DNA of 64,000 nucleotides, from NCBI RefSeq assembly GCF_014803385.1, contig NZ_JACYFC010000005.1, forward strand, positions 166,791-230,790. Direction: 5' to 3'. The notes under the pieces are model-generated. The model saw only the letters and a program-made list of their open reading frames with translations, was not told the origin of the DNA and searched no databases. This DNA is from Marinomonas colpomeniae. Lineage in GTDB: Bacteria > Pseudomonadota > Gammaproteobacteria > Pseudomonadales > Marinomonadaceae. The position numbers and the translations under genes were made by a program. Of this stretch, positions 34,672 to 44,315 are shown piece after piece. Numbering within the stretch: the stretch's first letter is position 1; each line of letters starts with the position of its first letter.

Positions 34672-35619
34672 TTAAGAAGGAACAGTTTGCTGGTTTAACC
34701 ATTGACCTATAGTAAGCATAGCGAGCCCTACTTGCTTCATTCCAGCCAGTTTCTTAATCATTTCGCCTTCATCATCCATTAAACATAGGGATAATTCGTC
34801 ATCTAAGCGTTCTAATTGTTTTTCCAATTTCTTAGGCAAATATTTCTGTAATTCGGCAATTGAATGACGCAGTGGCTGCAATAAAACTTCATCTTGCATG
34901 AAATGAATAGCCTCCCAATACACTAACCACACCTCATACCAATAGGAAGCAAGCTCGATATTATCGGTTGTATTAAGTGGTTTATTAGGAAATTCAATTT
35001 TTCCATATTTTAAACGCACACCTTTTTGTGCCTTGGACACGACACTTACCTGTACAGGGAGATTTTCTGCCAACTCTAGTGCAAAGTGATATAAACCAGC
35101 TTCATCACCTTCTTTCAATTCTAGTTCCAACTCACAAATAGTATCTTCGCCATAGGGAGAAGTGACTAAACCTTGGTCACAAACAACTTCCATTTTTGAG
35201 CCTTGGCTCTCGATATTCCAAACCTGCCGTTCAAAATCAGTTCGATACACCTCCAATAGTTGATCTTGCCACGACATATCCTCCAACTCATTAGGCAGTG
35301 GTACATCTTTAAATAAGGAAAAATCTAATTTATCGGAAGGAACAAGCCACTCCCACTCACCACGAGCATGCATACCAACACGATTACTACCTCGTGTTTT
35401 CACCGTTTGTATAAACTTGCCATTTACTGCACGAATACGTAAAGCCATACCAGCCTGCATTAAACTGGCATTTTCTGTATCGAAGTACGCATTCATAAGA
35501 GACAGTGTTGGCTGACGCTCATCAGTATCAGATAGAGCGCAAATACCATCAAGAAAGTCACTAGCGGACTTAAGATACTCAGCCTGAATCATTAATTTAA
35601 GCTCTAGCTCAATAGCCAT
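34672..35619 (-). CDS. ygiF: CYTH-domain inorganic triphosphatase-like protein, short
   Basis: The N-terminal CYTH signature ExExK is present as IELELKL (E4, E6, K8). The tunnel-lining residues follow: YFDTENASLMQAGMALRIR, QTVKTRG, and ELELELKEGD near 165. In E. coli YgiF (433 residues) hydrolyses inorganic triphosphate and carries a C-terminal CHAD helical domain. Here the protein is 315 residues, so the C-terminal helical region (about 225-315) is a shortened CHAD-like remnant. It lies directly before glnE, conserved synteny supporting the call. Confidence 0.85.
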   Translation of the reverse strand: MAIELELKLMIQAEYLKSASDFLDGICALSDTDERQPTLSLMNAYFDTENASLMQAGMALRIRAVNGKFIQTVKTRGSNRVGMHARGEWEWLVPSDKLDFSLFKDVPLPNELEDMSWQDQLLEVYRTDFERQVWNIESQGSKMEVVCDQGLVTSPYGEDTICELELELKEGDEAGLYHFALELAENLPVQVSVVSKAQKGVRLKYGKIEFPNKPLNTTDNIELASYWYEVWLVYWEAIHFMQDEVLLQPLRHSIAELQKYLPKKLEKQLERLDDELSLCLMDDEGEMIKKLAGMKQVGLAMLTIGQWLNQQTVPS

Positions 35620-35748
35620 AAAATATACACCTCAAAAACCTCAACTGTTGAGCAAACAGAAAAGAAAAAATATTATCCATACAAGTGTATCAGATGCCCT
35701 GCTTACAGTAGTAATATTAAGAATATGCCTCATATTTAAGGACCCTTT

Positions 35749-36924
35749 ATGACTACACTTCCATCGTTGATAAGTATGATGTCTCAACTGATTGCTTCAC
35801 CTTCTATTAGCTGTAGTCAACTAAGCTGGGATCAATCCAATAAAGGTGTCATTGAACTACTTGAAGGCTGGTTAAGTTCACAAGGTTTTCAATGTGAGAT
35901 AATGCCTTTACCTAGCCAACCAAATAAATTTAATCTAATAGCGACGCTTGGTAGTGGTGACGGTGGACTCGTACTATCTGGACATACAGATACCGTACCC
36001 TACGATGAAGGCCGTTGGCAGTCAGATCCTTTTTCATTAGAAGAAAGAAATCAAAAACTCTACGGTTTGGGCAGCTGTGATATGAAAGGCTTTTTTGCCA
36101 TAGTGCTAGACACTGTTCAGAAAATGCAGCTTTATAATCTCAAGCAACCCCTTATTGTTCTGGCTACAGCTGACGAAGAAAGCTCCATGGCTGGTGCTCG
36201 TGCATTAGTAGAGCAAGGTTCCTTAAAAGCCAGATACGCTTTAATTGGTGAGCCAACCTCTTTAACCCCCATTCATGCCCACAAAGGGATTATGATGGAA
36301 CGCATTCAAGTCACCGGCCAAGCGGGACATTCTTCCAATCCAGCGTTAGGTAATAATGCATTGGATGCAATGCACGCAGTAATGTCAGAGTTAATGATGT
36401 TTCGTCAGCAACTTAAACATCAATATCGCGACGCAAATTTTATTATCGATTATCCTACAATGAATTTTGGCTGTATTCACGGTGGCGACAACCCGAATAG
36501 AATATGTGGACGCTGCGAACTAGAATTTGACCTTAGAGCACTGCCAGGTATGAGCAATCAAGCTCTAATGGCTGAAATTTCTCAGAGATTACCGAGCATT
36601 GAAGAAAAAACAGGTACAAAAATACAATTAAACAGCCTATTTCCAGATGTTCCGTCTTTTTATACACCCATAGAATCGGATATTATAAAAGCGTGTGAAG
36701 CCTTAACAAACCGCCAAGCAAGTACAGTAGCTTTTGCAACGGAGGGCCCTTTCTTAAATCAGATGGGAATAGAAACACTAATACTGGGACCTGGGTCAAT
36801 AGACCAAGCACACCAACCAAACGAATTTATGGCGCTGGATCAAATCCAGCCTATGCAACAGGTAATACGCGGTTTAATCGAGCGTTTTTGCCTCCAACCA
36901 CACGAACATAAAAACGAGGAATAG
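35749..36924 (+). CDS. argE: Acetylornithine deacetylase
   Basis: M20 metallopeptidase-family enzyme giving ornithine from N-acetylornithine in linear arginine synthesis. Metal ligands are visible in LSGHTDTVPYD (His, Asp), LGSCDMKGF (bridging Asp), ADEESSMAGA (catalytic and metal Glu), and the late His in GPGSIDQAHQPNEF. It is 391 residues with AAGGA before the ATG. argA starts 2 bases after its stop, so the two form an operon. The presence of ArgE implies the non-cyclic acetyl route. Confidence 0.94.
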   Translation: MTTLPSLISMMSQLIASPSISCSQLSWDQSNKGVIELLEGWLSSQGFQCEIMPLPSQPNKFNLIATLGSGDGGLVLSGHTDTVPYDEGRWQSDPFSLEERNQKLYGLGSCDMKGFFAIVLDTVQKMQLYNLKQPLIVLATADEESSMAGARALVEQGSLKARYALIGEPTSLTPIHAHKGIMMERIQVTGQAGHSSNPALGNNALDAMHAVMSELMMFRQQLKHQYRDANFIIDYPTMNFGCIHGGDNPNRICGRCELEFDLRALPGMSNQALMAEISQRLPSIEEKTGTKIQLNSLFPDVPSFYTPIESDIIKACEALTNRQASTVAFATEGPFLNQMGIETLILGPGSIDQAHQPNEFMALDQIQPMQQVIRGLIERFCLQPHEHKNEE

Positions 36925-36925
36925 C

Positions 36926-38236
36926 GTGCCTGACGAACTAAATTATGTGGACTGGTTCCGCCACTCTTCCCCCTATATAAATGCCCATAGGGGAAAAACC
37001 TTTGTCATACTAATTCCTGGCGAAGCAATTGAGTGTGCCCATTTTTCAAGCATCATTCATGACTTAGCCCTGTTGGATTCATTAGGAATTCGCTTGGTTT
37101 TAGTACAAGGTGCAAGACCACAAATTAACGAAATTTTGTCAAGCCGACGCTTTAAAAGCCAAGTTGAAGATGATTATCGAGTTACACCTCAAGATCAGTT
37201 ACTTGATGTTATTCAAGCATCCGCTGCCGTACGAGTTCAACTTGAAGCAAAACTTTCTATGGGGTTACCAAATACACCTATGGATGGTGCTCGCCTAAAG
37301 GTCTGTAGTGGTAACTACGTTATTGCAAGACCATTAGGTGTTGTTGACGGCATTGATTATGGCCATACAGGTGAAGTTCGCCGTATTGACTCTGAAGCTA
37401 TTTTTCGCCTTCTTGAAGACGACAATATGGTGCTATTGCCTCACCTTGGTTTTTCACCGACTGGGGAAGTTTTTAACCTTAAAAGCGAAGACGTAGCCAT
37501 TCAAGCGGCTATTCAGTTAAAAGCGGACAAGCTGGTTATTTTTTCAGAAGAAGAAGGCATATTTAAGAGTAATGGTGAACTTTATTCTGAATTACTAACA
37601 AAAGACGCCGATGTGATACTGAAAGAAAAAACATTAAGCAGCATTACTCACGCAGCCTTAGATGCGTGCGTACAAGCTGTACGTCAAGGCGTACCTAGGG
37701 CACATTTAATATCTTACAATGATAATGGTGGTTTACTGAGAGAGCTCTTCTCACGCGAAGGCTCAGGCACCATGATCGACGAGGATAGCTATGAAAAATT
37801 ACGCCCTGCTCATATAGATGATGTTGGCGGAATGATGGCTCTGTTAACGCCATTAGAAGAAAAAGGTGTTTTGGTAAGACGCTCACGAGAACTATTAGAA
37901 AACGAAGTCGATCGCTTTATCGTAATTGAGCGTGACAGTGCCATTGTTGCCTGCGCTGCACTTTACCCGTTTGAGCAAGAGAATGCTGGCGAGCTTGCTT
38001 GCCTAGCCGTTTCACCAGATTATCGTGGATCAAATAGAGGGGAACGCCTACTAAAAGGAATTGAGCAAGCAGCAAAGGCACAGAATTTATCAACGTTATT
38101 TCTGTTAACAACAAGAACAGCCCATTGGTTTATTGAACGCGGCTTTAGCGAAACTACATTGGCGAGCTTACCAACGAAAAAACAAGCGCTTTATAACTAC
38201 CAACGTAACTCTAAAATATTCTCAAAAATACTTTAA
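36926..38236 (+). CDS. argA: N-acetylglutamate synthase
   Basis: First arginine-pathway enzyme, acetylating glutamate with acetyl-CoA. An N-terminal amino-acid-kinase-like domain (about 20-285, with RLVLVQGARPQINEIL and MDGARLKVCSGNYV) serves for arginine feedback. A C-terminal GNAT domain (about 290-430, ACLAVSPDYRGSNRGERLL) binds acetyl-CoA. The 436 residues match classical ArgA. It starts at GTG 36926 with GAGGA five bases upstream, overlapping nothing and 1 base from the argE stop. Confidence 0.96.
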   Translation: MPDELNYVDWFRHSSPYINAHRGKTFVILIPGEAIECAHFSSIIHDLALLDSLGIRLVLVQGARPQINEILSSRRFKSQVEDDYRVTPQDQLLDVIQASAAVRVQLEAKLSMGLPNTPMDGARLKVCSGNYVIARPLGVVDGIDYGHTGEVRRIDSEAIFRLLEDDNMVLLPHLGFSPTGEVFNLKSEDVAIQAAIQLKADKLVIFSEEEGIFKSNGELYSELLTKDADVILKEKTLSSITHAALDACVQAVRQGVPRAHLISYNDNGGLLRELFSREGSGTMIDEDSYEKLRPAHIDDVGGMMALLTPLEEKGVLVRRSRELLENEVDRFIVIERDSAIVACAALYPFEQENAGELACLAVSPDYRGSNRGERLLKGIEQAAKAQNLSTLFLLTTRTAHWFIERGFSETTLASLPTKKQALYNYQRNSKIFSKIL

Positions 38237-38292
38237 TATATAAAAGAATAACGTAGATAGATTTGTAGTTAATTGGTTACCTATTAATACAT

Positions 38293-38321
38293 AAAAAAAG
38301 CAGCCTATAGGCTGCTTTTTT
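38293..38321. terminator. Bidirectional terminator, argA and mucD
   Basis: A short GCAGCC/GGCTGC stem with a TATA loop is flanked by A7 and T-runs, between the convergent argE-argA and rpoE operons. Confidence 0.92.
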
Positions 38322-38342
38322 ACTATTACTTTTTTTATATGT

Positions 38343-39755
38343 TTATTCCATGATTTTGAATGGAATAAACATCGGATAACCTTGTCTAATCACTCTCATT
38401 GGCACAGAGCGACCATTCGGAATATCTTTAGCTATTTCTGTAAAATCTGAAACGCTTTTAATGTGTTTGCCATTTAACATAGTGATGACATCACCTTGCT
38501 GCAAACCATTACGCGCAGCAGTTCCACCAATTACCTGTTCAATGACAACACCATTATCAATATCAAACTCTTTTGCCATTTCTTCAGGTATATCACCCAC
38601 TATCATGCCAAGACGATTTTGATCTTGTTTAGATTCCGCCAACACTTTCGGGTCATTAGGTATTGCTTCCAATGTCACCGTAATTGTCTGCTCTTTACCG
38701 TCTCGATAGACTTTTGCATCAATTTCATCACCGGCTTTCATTTGCCCTACGACATAAGGTAGCTCACCAGAGTGCTCAATACTTTCCCCATTAAACGTCA
38801 TAATGATATCGCCAGATTTCAAACCTGATTTCTCTGCAGGTGAATCAGGTAATACACGACTGATTAGAGCACCACTTGATCGGTCCAAACCAAACGATTC
38901 GGCAAGATCATTACTCACATCTTGAATTAACACACCCAGCCAAGCTCTAGAAACCTTACCATCTGTTTTCAGTTGATCAACAACTGACATAGCCACTTTA
39001 GAAGGGATAGCAAAAGACACCCCCATAAAGCCGCCAGAACGGGTGTAGATTTGAGAGTTAATACCGACCACTTCACCGTCTAGATTAAATAAAGGACCAC
39101 CTGAATTACCAGGGTTAATAGCTACGTCTGTCTGGATAAAAGGCACATAACTATCAGAGGGTAAGTTACGACCCGTTGCACTTACAATCCCCGCCGTTAC
39201 GGTATAATCAAAACCAAATGGAGAACCTATTGCCAGTACCCATTGCCCTGGTTTCAATTTGTCAGAATCGCCCATTTTCACAATCGGCAACTCATCCGCA
39301 TCGATTTTCAATAAAGCTAGATCAGTTCTAGGATCAGTACCCACCAATGTTGCGACGTATTCACGACGATCACTTAAGCGCACATGTATAATATCAGCGC
39401 CGTCAATTACATGATTATTCGTTAATATGTAGCCATCATGGGAAATAATAAAACCTGATCCCAATGAACTCCGTTGTTGCTCTCCTTGTTCTGGAGCATT
39501 TCTTCCAAAAGGTTGTTGACCAAAAAAGTGCTTAAAGAATTCATTAAGCTCTTCACTATTTGGTCCCAATTGCTGTCCACTTTGACTCGATGTCCTAGTG
39601 GTAACCGTTTGCTCTGTGCTGATGTTCACAACAGCAGGAGAAGCTTCGTCAACCAACTCTGTAAAGTCAGGAAGCGAAGTTGCATGAGAAAGCATTGAAG
39701 CCATCATAAAAGTACTGATAGCAACTATACTGACTTGTTTAAGCCATCTGTTCAT
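38343..39755 (-). CDS. mucD: Periplasmic serine protease, DegP/MucD type
   Basis: Do-family protease and chaperone that clears misfolded envelope proteins. A signal peptide ends LSHA. The catalytic triad is His in LTNNHVIDGAD, Asp in DPRTDLALLKID and Ser in NPGNSGGPLF. Two PDZ domains follow (about 265-355 and 370-465). The 470 residues match MucD. AGGAG precedes the ATG. Its position as last gene of the rpoE-rseA-rseB-rseC operon is the Pseudomonas-type arrangement, in which MucD damps the sigma-E response. Confidence 0.95.
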   Translation of the reverse strand: MNRWLKQVSIVAISTFMMASMLSHATSLPDFTELVDEASPAVVNISTEQTVTTRTSSQSGQQLGPNSEELNEFFKHFFGQQPFGRNAPEQGEQQRSSLGSGFIISHDGYILTNNHVIDGADIIHVRLSDRREYVATLVGTDPRTDLALLKIDADELPIVKMGDSDKLKPGQWVLAIGSPFGFDYTVTAGIVSATGRNLPSDSYVPFIQTDVAINPGNSGGPLFNLDGEVVGINSQIYTRSGGFMGVSFAIPSKVAMSVVDQLKTDGKVSRAWLGVLIQDVSNDLAESFGLDRSSGALISRVLPDSPAEKSGLKSGDIIMTFNGESIEHSGELPYVVGQMKAGDEIDAKVYRDGKEQTITVTLEAIPNDPKVLAESKQDQNRLGMIVGDIPEEMAKEFDIDNGVVIEQVIGGTAARNGLQQGDVITMLNGKHIKSVSDFTEIAKDIPNGRSVPMRVIRQGYPMFIPFKIME

Positions 39756-39816
39756 TGATTGGTCTCCTTAAGATATACCAAGTTCATTACAGTGCCAGGT
39801 GAAGATAATTAATCAC

Positions 39817-40284
39817 TTATACAGTCGTAGCCAAAGGTATTTGGCTACCTTTTTGTGATTCAATTCTGAGAATTTTTGGATAGTAATCAAGATTGTTCAT
39901 TTCTTGTTTTGACTTATTTCGTGCCAACAACAAACCACCAGAAAACCCTATAATAGAGAAAATAACAGCCACGCCAGACACACCACCCCATAACGAAGGA
40001 AGAACGGCACCGCCAACCAAACCTAATAATGGAATCATATACATCCACACAGAGGCTTGTAGCAAGGTATCTTCAGGAATACCGACAACGACTTTCTGTC
40101 CGACTTCCACAGTTAAGGGGTCAATCGCTCGCATTCTCATACGATTTGCAGAAGACACTTGAGCGATAGCATGATGACCACACCCATGACGAGCACGACA
40201 AGAAGTACAACTGCTGGTACGTATGGTTTCTACGTCAGCAAAGCCCTCTTCAATCGATAATACTCTTCCGGTTTCTTCAATCAT
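39817..40284 (-). CDS. rseC: SoxR-reducing/RseC (MucC) membrane protein
   Basis: A 155-residue inner-membrane protein. The N-terminal cytoplasmic part has the Cys cluster SSCTSCRARHGCGHH, and two membrane helices lie near 79-97 and 103-122. Family members modulate sigma-E activity or keep SoxR reduced; which applies here cannot be told. Fourth gene of the rpoE operon, 18 bases after rseB. Confidence 0.92.
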   Translation of the reverse strand: MIEETGRVLSIEEGFADVETIRTSSCTSCRARHGCGHHAIAQVSSANRMRMRAIDPLTVEVGQKVVVGIPEDTLLQASVWMYMIPLLGLVGGAVLPSLWGGVSGVAVIFSIIGFSGGLLLARNKSKQEMNNLDYYPKILRIESQKGSQIPLATTV

Positions 40285-40302
40285 TTTGTTACCTTAATAG
40301 CA

Positions 40303-41265
40303 TTAGAGCCTTGGCATCAATACTGTCATCAATTTTTCTATGGTGGCTTCCGGTACTTCACCGACCATGGTCAACAAGTAGAACTGATCGCCTACTTTAA
40401 AGCTACGTTCGCCTGCAATCGTCGCGCCCATGCTCAACATAGACATAGCTTTGACTTGTAACGTTGGCTCTACAAAAACCGACACGGTCGCCATTCCATC
40501 AGATAACAGCAACATACTGGTACCGTGATTCAAAGAGCGTGCTTCCGGCCATACAAGAGCGAAACCTTCTGGTAGCCAATCAAAGTGCCATAGACTTTTA
40601 ATCCGCCTTGGCTGCGGTTCAATAATAGACTCCAAGTAACTCCCTTTTTTGGGGACAAAGTCATCATGTTTCAAGGCAGGAGAAAAATTAACAGAGGTAA
40701 ATTGAATACGTTCAAGCAGCTTGCCGTCCGCTCGTATCATGTCATGCTTTAATAAAAAATGATTTTCTTTATCTAACCAAAACTCATGACCATAACGATA
40801 AGCATCTTTTGGGATAAGCTTAATAACGGTTGCGTCACGCCCTGCAATACGACGACCATGAGAATCCACAACCATCTCATAGCCTTTCATTAAACGGTCA
40901 CTTTCGACTTCTTTTAACCGTTTAAAAAGTGGCTTCAATGGTGGTTGCATATTAGCGACTAATTCATTGGGATAAACACAAATGATTTTGTCATCAATAC
41001 GTAACACTTCAATTTTATCACCATCCAAATCCACCAAACTTTCATATTCGACGCCACCCATTGAATCTCGACGGATCCGCATGCTGTTCATGTGCATTGA
41101 TTCAGAATGAACAAATACACCATCATAGCTTAAAGTTGAAAATGACTGACTCATATAGCGAAGTAGTTGCAATGCTTCCGGTGTCGAATTACTCGCTATA
41201 ACATTACCAGCAACAATCAGACTGAATGCGATTAATAAAGTACGTAATGGTAAGAATAATGCCAT
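40303..41265 (-). CDS. rseB: Sigma-E regulator RseB/MucB
   Basis: Periplasmic protein that shields the anti-sigma factor RseA from DegS and senses lipoprotein or LPS stress. A signal peptide (to about 24, VIAS) precedes MucB/RseB blocks such as LSYDGVFVHSESMHMNSMRI, ADGKLLERIQFT and HFDWLPEGFALV. At 320 residues the length is normal. It begins 3 bases after rseA. Confidence 0.94.
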   Translation of the reverse strand: MALFLPLRTLLIAFSLIVAGNVIASNSTPEALQLLRYMSQSFSTLSYDGVFVHSESMHMNSMRIRRDSMGGVEYESLVDLDGDKIEVLRIDDKIICVYPNELVANMQPPLKPLFKRLKEVESDRLMKGYEMVVDSHGRRIAGRDATVIKLIPKDAYRYGHEFWLDKENHFLLKHDMIRADGKLLERIQFTSVNFSPALKHDDFVPKKGSYLESIIEPQPRRIKSLWHFDWLPEGFALVWPEARSLNHGTSMLLLSDGMATVSVFVEPTLQVKAMSMLSMGATIAGERSFKVGDQFYLLTMVGEVPEATIEKLMTVLMPRL

Positions 41266-41268
41266 AAA

Positions 41269-41892
41269 TTACTCTTTCACCGGATAACTAACGACACGAG
41301 CCATAGGAATCATACCTTGCCCTACCGTCATTGATGCTTGTTCCGCATGCTGGCGTAGGTAGTTTTGTAATCTAACATTATCCACCTGCGGTCTATCTTT
41401 TTTTAACTCTGCCAATGATATAACAGCATTATTCGTTGCAGGAGACTGGACATCTGCGATTACATTAAGGCTTGCTGCGTCTGGTGTTAATACTACATTA
41501 CCACCCAGAATGACCAAAAAGGTAACACTCGCAGCGACAGCGACACTGGAAAACATTATCTTCCAAGCCGGTCGGGAAGCTTTTACATTCGCCTTCTCAG
41601 ACGGAAAAACAAAAGGAATAAGATTATTGTCAGCGCTTACGCTTTCATTAGCCAAGTCTTCTGCTTCAATTTTCGCACGAATACCCAAAACCAGACTGTC
41701 TTCAAGCCCGACAGCTACCTTTGAGTCTTTATGCAATGTTTGCTGTATTAGATGAAAGCTTTCTAGCTGACGACTTAACTCGCCGCTGTCTGCGTTTAAT
41801 AAGTACTCCACATCTTTTTGAGTCGCTTCGCCATCAAACATCGCAGACAAACTGGAACACTTATCTAAGGAATGATCGTTTAAAGCAGCCAT
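41269..41892 (-). CDS. rseA: Anti-sigma-E factor RseA/MucA
   Basis: Membrane-spanning anti-sigma factor of 207 residues. The N-terminal cytoplasmic domain has SLSAMFDGEATQKDVEYLL, the RseA pattern. One transmembrane helix (about 112-135, FSSVAVAASVTFLVILGG) precedes a periplasmic tail that binds RseB. The ATG at 41892 lies 2 bases after the rpoE stop, with GGAG upstream; longer in-frame extensions overlap rpoE and are not supported. Confidence 0.93.
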   Translation of the reverse strand: MAALNDHSLDKCSSLSAMFDGEATQKDVEYLLNADSGELSRQLESFHLIQQTLHKDSKVAVGLEDSLVLGIRAKIEAEDLANESVSADNNLIPFVFPSEKANVKASRPAWKIMFSSVAVAASVTFLVILGGNVVLTPDAASLNVIADVQSPATNNAVISLAELKKDRPQVDNVRLQNYLRQHAEQASMTVGQGMIPMARVVSYPVKE

Positions 41893-41894
41893 GA

Positions 41895-42482
41895 TTACTC
41901 TCCTGCATCCATTAATGGATGTATATGCTTTTCTACCGCTTCTCGAGCCCGAAAAATTCTCGATCGGACTGTCCCAACAGGACAATCCATAATTAAAGAA
42001 ATATCTTCGTAACTTAAGCCATCGAATTCACGCAAAGTTAATGCGCTACGTAGTTCTTCAGGTAAATTTTTGATTGCTTGATTAATTGATTCTTCAAGCC
42101 GGTCACTGTTTAATTTTGCTTCAGGTGTCGCAATGTCAGTCAAAGATTCATACACACTAAAAACATCTTCGTTATCAAGCTCCACATCCGACTCTGGTGG
42201 ACGACGTGAACGACTCACTAAGTAGTTTTTGGCGGTATTAACAGCAATACGATATAGCCAGGTATAAAAAGCGCTTTCTCCACGAAAGCTGCCTATCGCG
42301 CGATATGCTTTGATAAAACTTTCTTGCGCTATATCTAACGCTTCGCTTCTATCTTGAACATAACGCCCAATTAACCCGATGACCTTATATTGGTATTTGA
42401 CAACCAACAAATCGAAAGCCCGCTTGTCACCCTGCTGTACTTTTTCAACTAACGCCTGATCAGAAGACGTTTCGGGTTGCAT
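41895..42482 (-). CDS. rpoE: RNA polymerase sigma factor RpoE/AlgU
   Basis: ECF sigma factor for envelope stress. Region 2 contains ALDIAQESFIKAYRAIGSFR and FYTWLYRIAVNTAKNYLV. Region 4 has LPEELRSALTLREFDGLSYE and the helix-turn-helix IMDCPVGTVRSRIFRARE. The ATG at 42482 has GAGG five bases upstream, giving 195 residues; a GTG two codons earlier is the alternative. A sigma-E-like promoter lies upstream, consistent with autoregulation. Divergent from nadB as in E. coli. Confidence 0.96.
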   Translation of the reverse strand: MQPETSSDQALVEKVQQGDKRAFDLLVVKYQYKVIGLIGRYVQDRSEALDIAQESFIKAYRAIGSFRGESAFYTWLYRIAVNTAKNYLVSRSRRPPESDVELDNEDVFSVYESLTDIATPEAKLNSDRLEESINQAIKNLPEELRSALTLREFDGLSYEDISLIMDCPVGTVRSRIFRAREAVEKHIHPLMDAGE

Positions 42483-42533
42483 AGGCACCTCATATTAAAA
42501 CCTTAATTGTCTGTGCCCTTTTTCATTATAAGA

Positions 42534-42560
42534 GAAGACAACAATCAACTTGGTGAGTTC
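42534..42560 (-). promoter_or_regulatory. Sigma-E-type promoter of rpoE
   Basis: The minus strand has GAACTC (42560-42555), a 16-base spacer and TCTTC (42538-42534), close to the sigma-E pattern GAACTT-N16-TCTGA. It sits about 50 bases before the start codon. Confidence 0.65.
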
Positions 42561-42714
42561 CCGCACCATGTCACCAAATTATCAATTTAGAGAAATTATG
42601 CCTTATTCTAAAGAAAAATACGGTGAATATTCAAAATATGCCGCCATAAAGTATTCACTATTCATCAACAACAATAGTAACATTGATGCTTCAGTCACTA
42701 ATTAGATTAATACA

Positions 42715-44310
42715 ATGAGTCGACACTATCAGCACGACATTGTCATTATTGGCGCAGGTGCAGCAGGACTAACACTTGCACTTGAGTTAGCGAATCACCA
42801 CCGTGTAGCTATTTTGACGAAAGCCGACATTCGAGAAGGCTCCACTTTATATGCTCAAGGCGGTGTTGCGGCGGTATTGTCTGATAAAGACACAATCAAC
42901 TCTCATATTAATGACACTATTGATGCTGGTGTTGAGCTTGGCGACCCTGATGCAATACGCTTTACAGTTGAACATTCCAAAGAAAGCATCGACTGGCTAA
43001 TCGATCAAGGTGTTCCTTTTACTCGAAACAATGACAATGAAGAATATCATTTAACAAAAGAAGGTGGTCACAGTCACAGACGCATCATTCACAGCGCGGA
43101 CGCAACTGGCAGAGCCATTTCAAAAACATTAATTCAAAACGCAAGCAATCACTCCAACATTGAATTTTTCCCAGACCGAGTTGCCATAGATATTGTTACT
43201 ACAAAAAAATTAGGCATTTCAGGCCCAAATCGTGCTGTTGGTGTTTATGCACTAAATTTGGACGATGACGTTATAGAGGTATTTCATGGCGGATTTGTGT
43301 CTTTGGCGTGTGGCGGCAGCAGCAAAGTTTACCTTTATACAAGTAACCCTGACACTGCATCGGGTGACGGTATTGCTATGGCTTGGCGAGCAGGTTGTCG
43401 AGTTGCTAACATGGAATTTAATCAATTCCACCCTACTTGTTTGTACGACGCGAAAGCTAAAACCTTTTTAATCTCGGAAGCAGTTCGCGGAGAAGGCGGT
43501 AAACTGTTGTTGCCTGATGGCTCTCAATTTATGTCGAAGTTTGATCATCGTGCTGAATTAGCGCCTCGTGACATTGTCGCCAGAGCCATTGACCATGAAA
43601 TGAAGCGTTTGGGTATACATCATGTTCTCTTAGACATTTCCCATAAAGACGAAGGCTTTATTAAAGAACACTTTCCAACCATTTATAAGCGCTGCTTAGA
43701 ATATGGTCATGACATGACAAAAGACCCAATCCCTGTAGTGCCAGCCGCTCATTACACTTGTGGTGGTGTTGTGGTAAATCAACACAGTTCAACAGACATT
43801 GAAAATCTTTATGCCATTGGTGAAACCGCTTATACAGGATTGCATGGCGCAAACCGTCTAGCGAGTAACTCCTTGTTAGAGTGTATTGTATTCGCTCGAT
43901 CCGCAGCTCAGGATATTTTAGACAAACATCATGACATGGGCTTAATTGAAATTCCTGATTGGGATGAAAGTAAAGTTACCAACTCAGATGAAGATGTTGT
44001 TATTACGCATAATTGGCAAGAGCTAAGACGCTTCATGTGGGATTATGTTGGCATTGTCAGAACCGACAAGCGACTTCTGCGAGCAAAACACCGAGTAGAT
44101 TTATTACTGTCCGAAATTCAAGAGTTCTACACCAACTATAAAGTGTCTAATGATTTACTCGAATTACGTAATTTGGCCATGGTTGCCGATTTAATCATAC
44201 GTTCAGCCATGTCTAGAAAAGAAAGCCGTGGGCTGCATTTCACGTTGGATTACCCCAATAAAGAGGAATCAAGTTCACCAACAATATTAACGCCAAAGAT
44301 CACTGAGTAA
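42715..44310 (+). CDS. nadB: L-aspartate oxidase
   Basis: FAD enzyme oxidising aspartate to iminoaspartate, the first step of de novo NAD synthesis. The N-terminal dinucleotide site is IVIIGAGAAGLTLALEL. STLYAQGGVAAVL is the FAD-binding His/Gln loop. GGHSHRRIIHSADATG and HYTCGGVVVNQHSSTD are active-site blocks, and GLHGANRLASNSLLE is near the C-terminus of the flavin domain. The 531 residues match NadB. No clear ribosome site precedes the ATG. Confidence 0.96.
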   Translation: MSRHYQHDIVIIGAGAAGLTLALELANHHRVAILTKADIREGSTLYAQGGVAAVLSDKDTINSHINDTIDAGVELGDPDAIRFTVEHSKESIDWLIDQGVPFTRNNDNEEYHLTKEGGHSHRRIIHSADATGRAISKTLIQNASNHSNIEFFPDRVAIDIVTTKKLGISGPNRAVGVYALNLDDDVIEVFHGGFVSLACGGSSKVYLYTSNPDTASGDGIAMAWRAGCRVANMEFNQFHPTCLYDAKAKTFLISEAVRGEGGKLLLPDGSQFMSKFDHRAELAPRDIVARAIDHEMKRLGIHHVLLDISHKDEGFIKEHFPTIYKRCLEYGHDMTKDPIPVVPAAHYTCGGVVVNQHSSTDIENLYAIGETAYTGLHGANRLASNSLLECIVFARSAAQDILDKHHDMGLIEIPDWDESKVTNSDEDVVITHNWQELRRFMWDYVGIVRTDKRLLRAKHRVDLLLSEIQEFYTNYKVSNDLLELRNLAMVADLIIRSAMSRKESRGLHFTLDYPNKEESSSPTILTPKITE

Positions 44311-44315
44311 ACATT

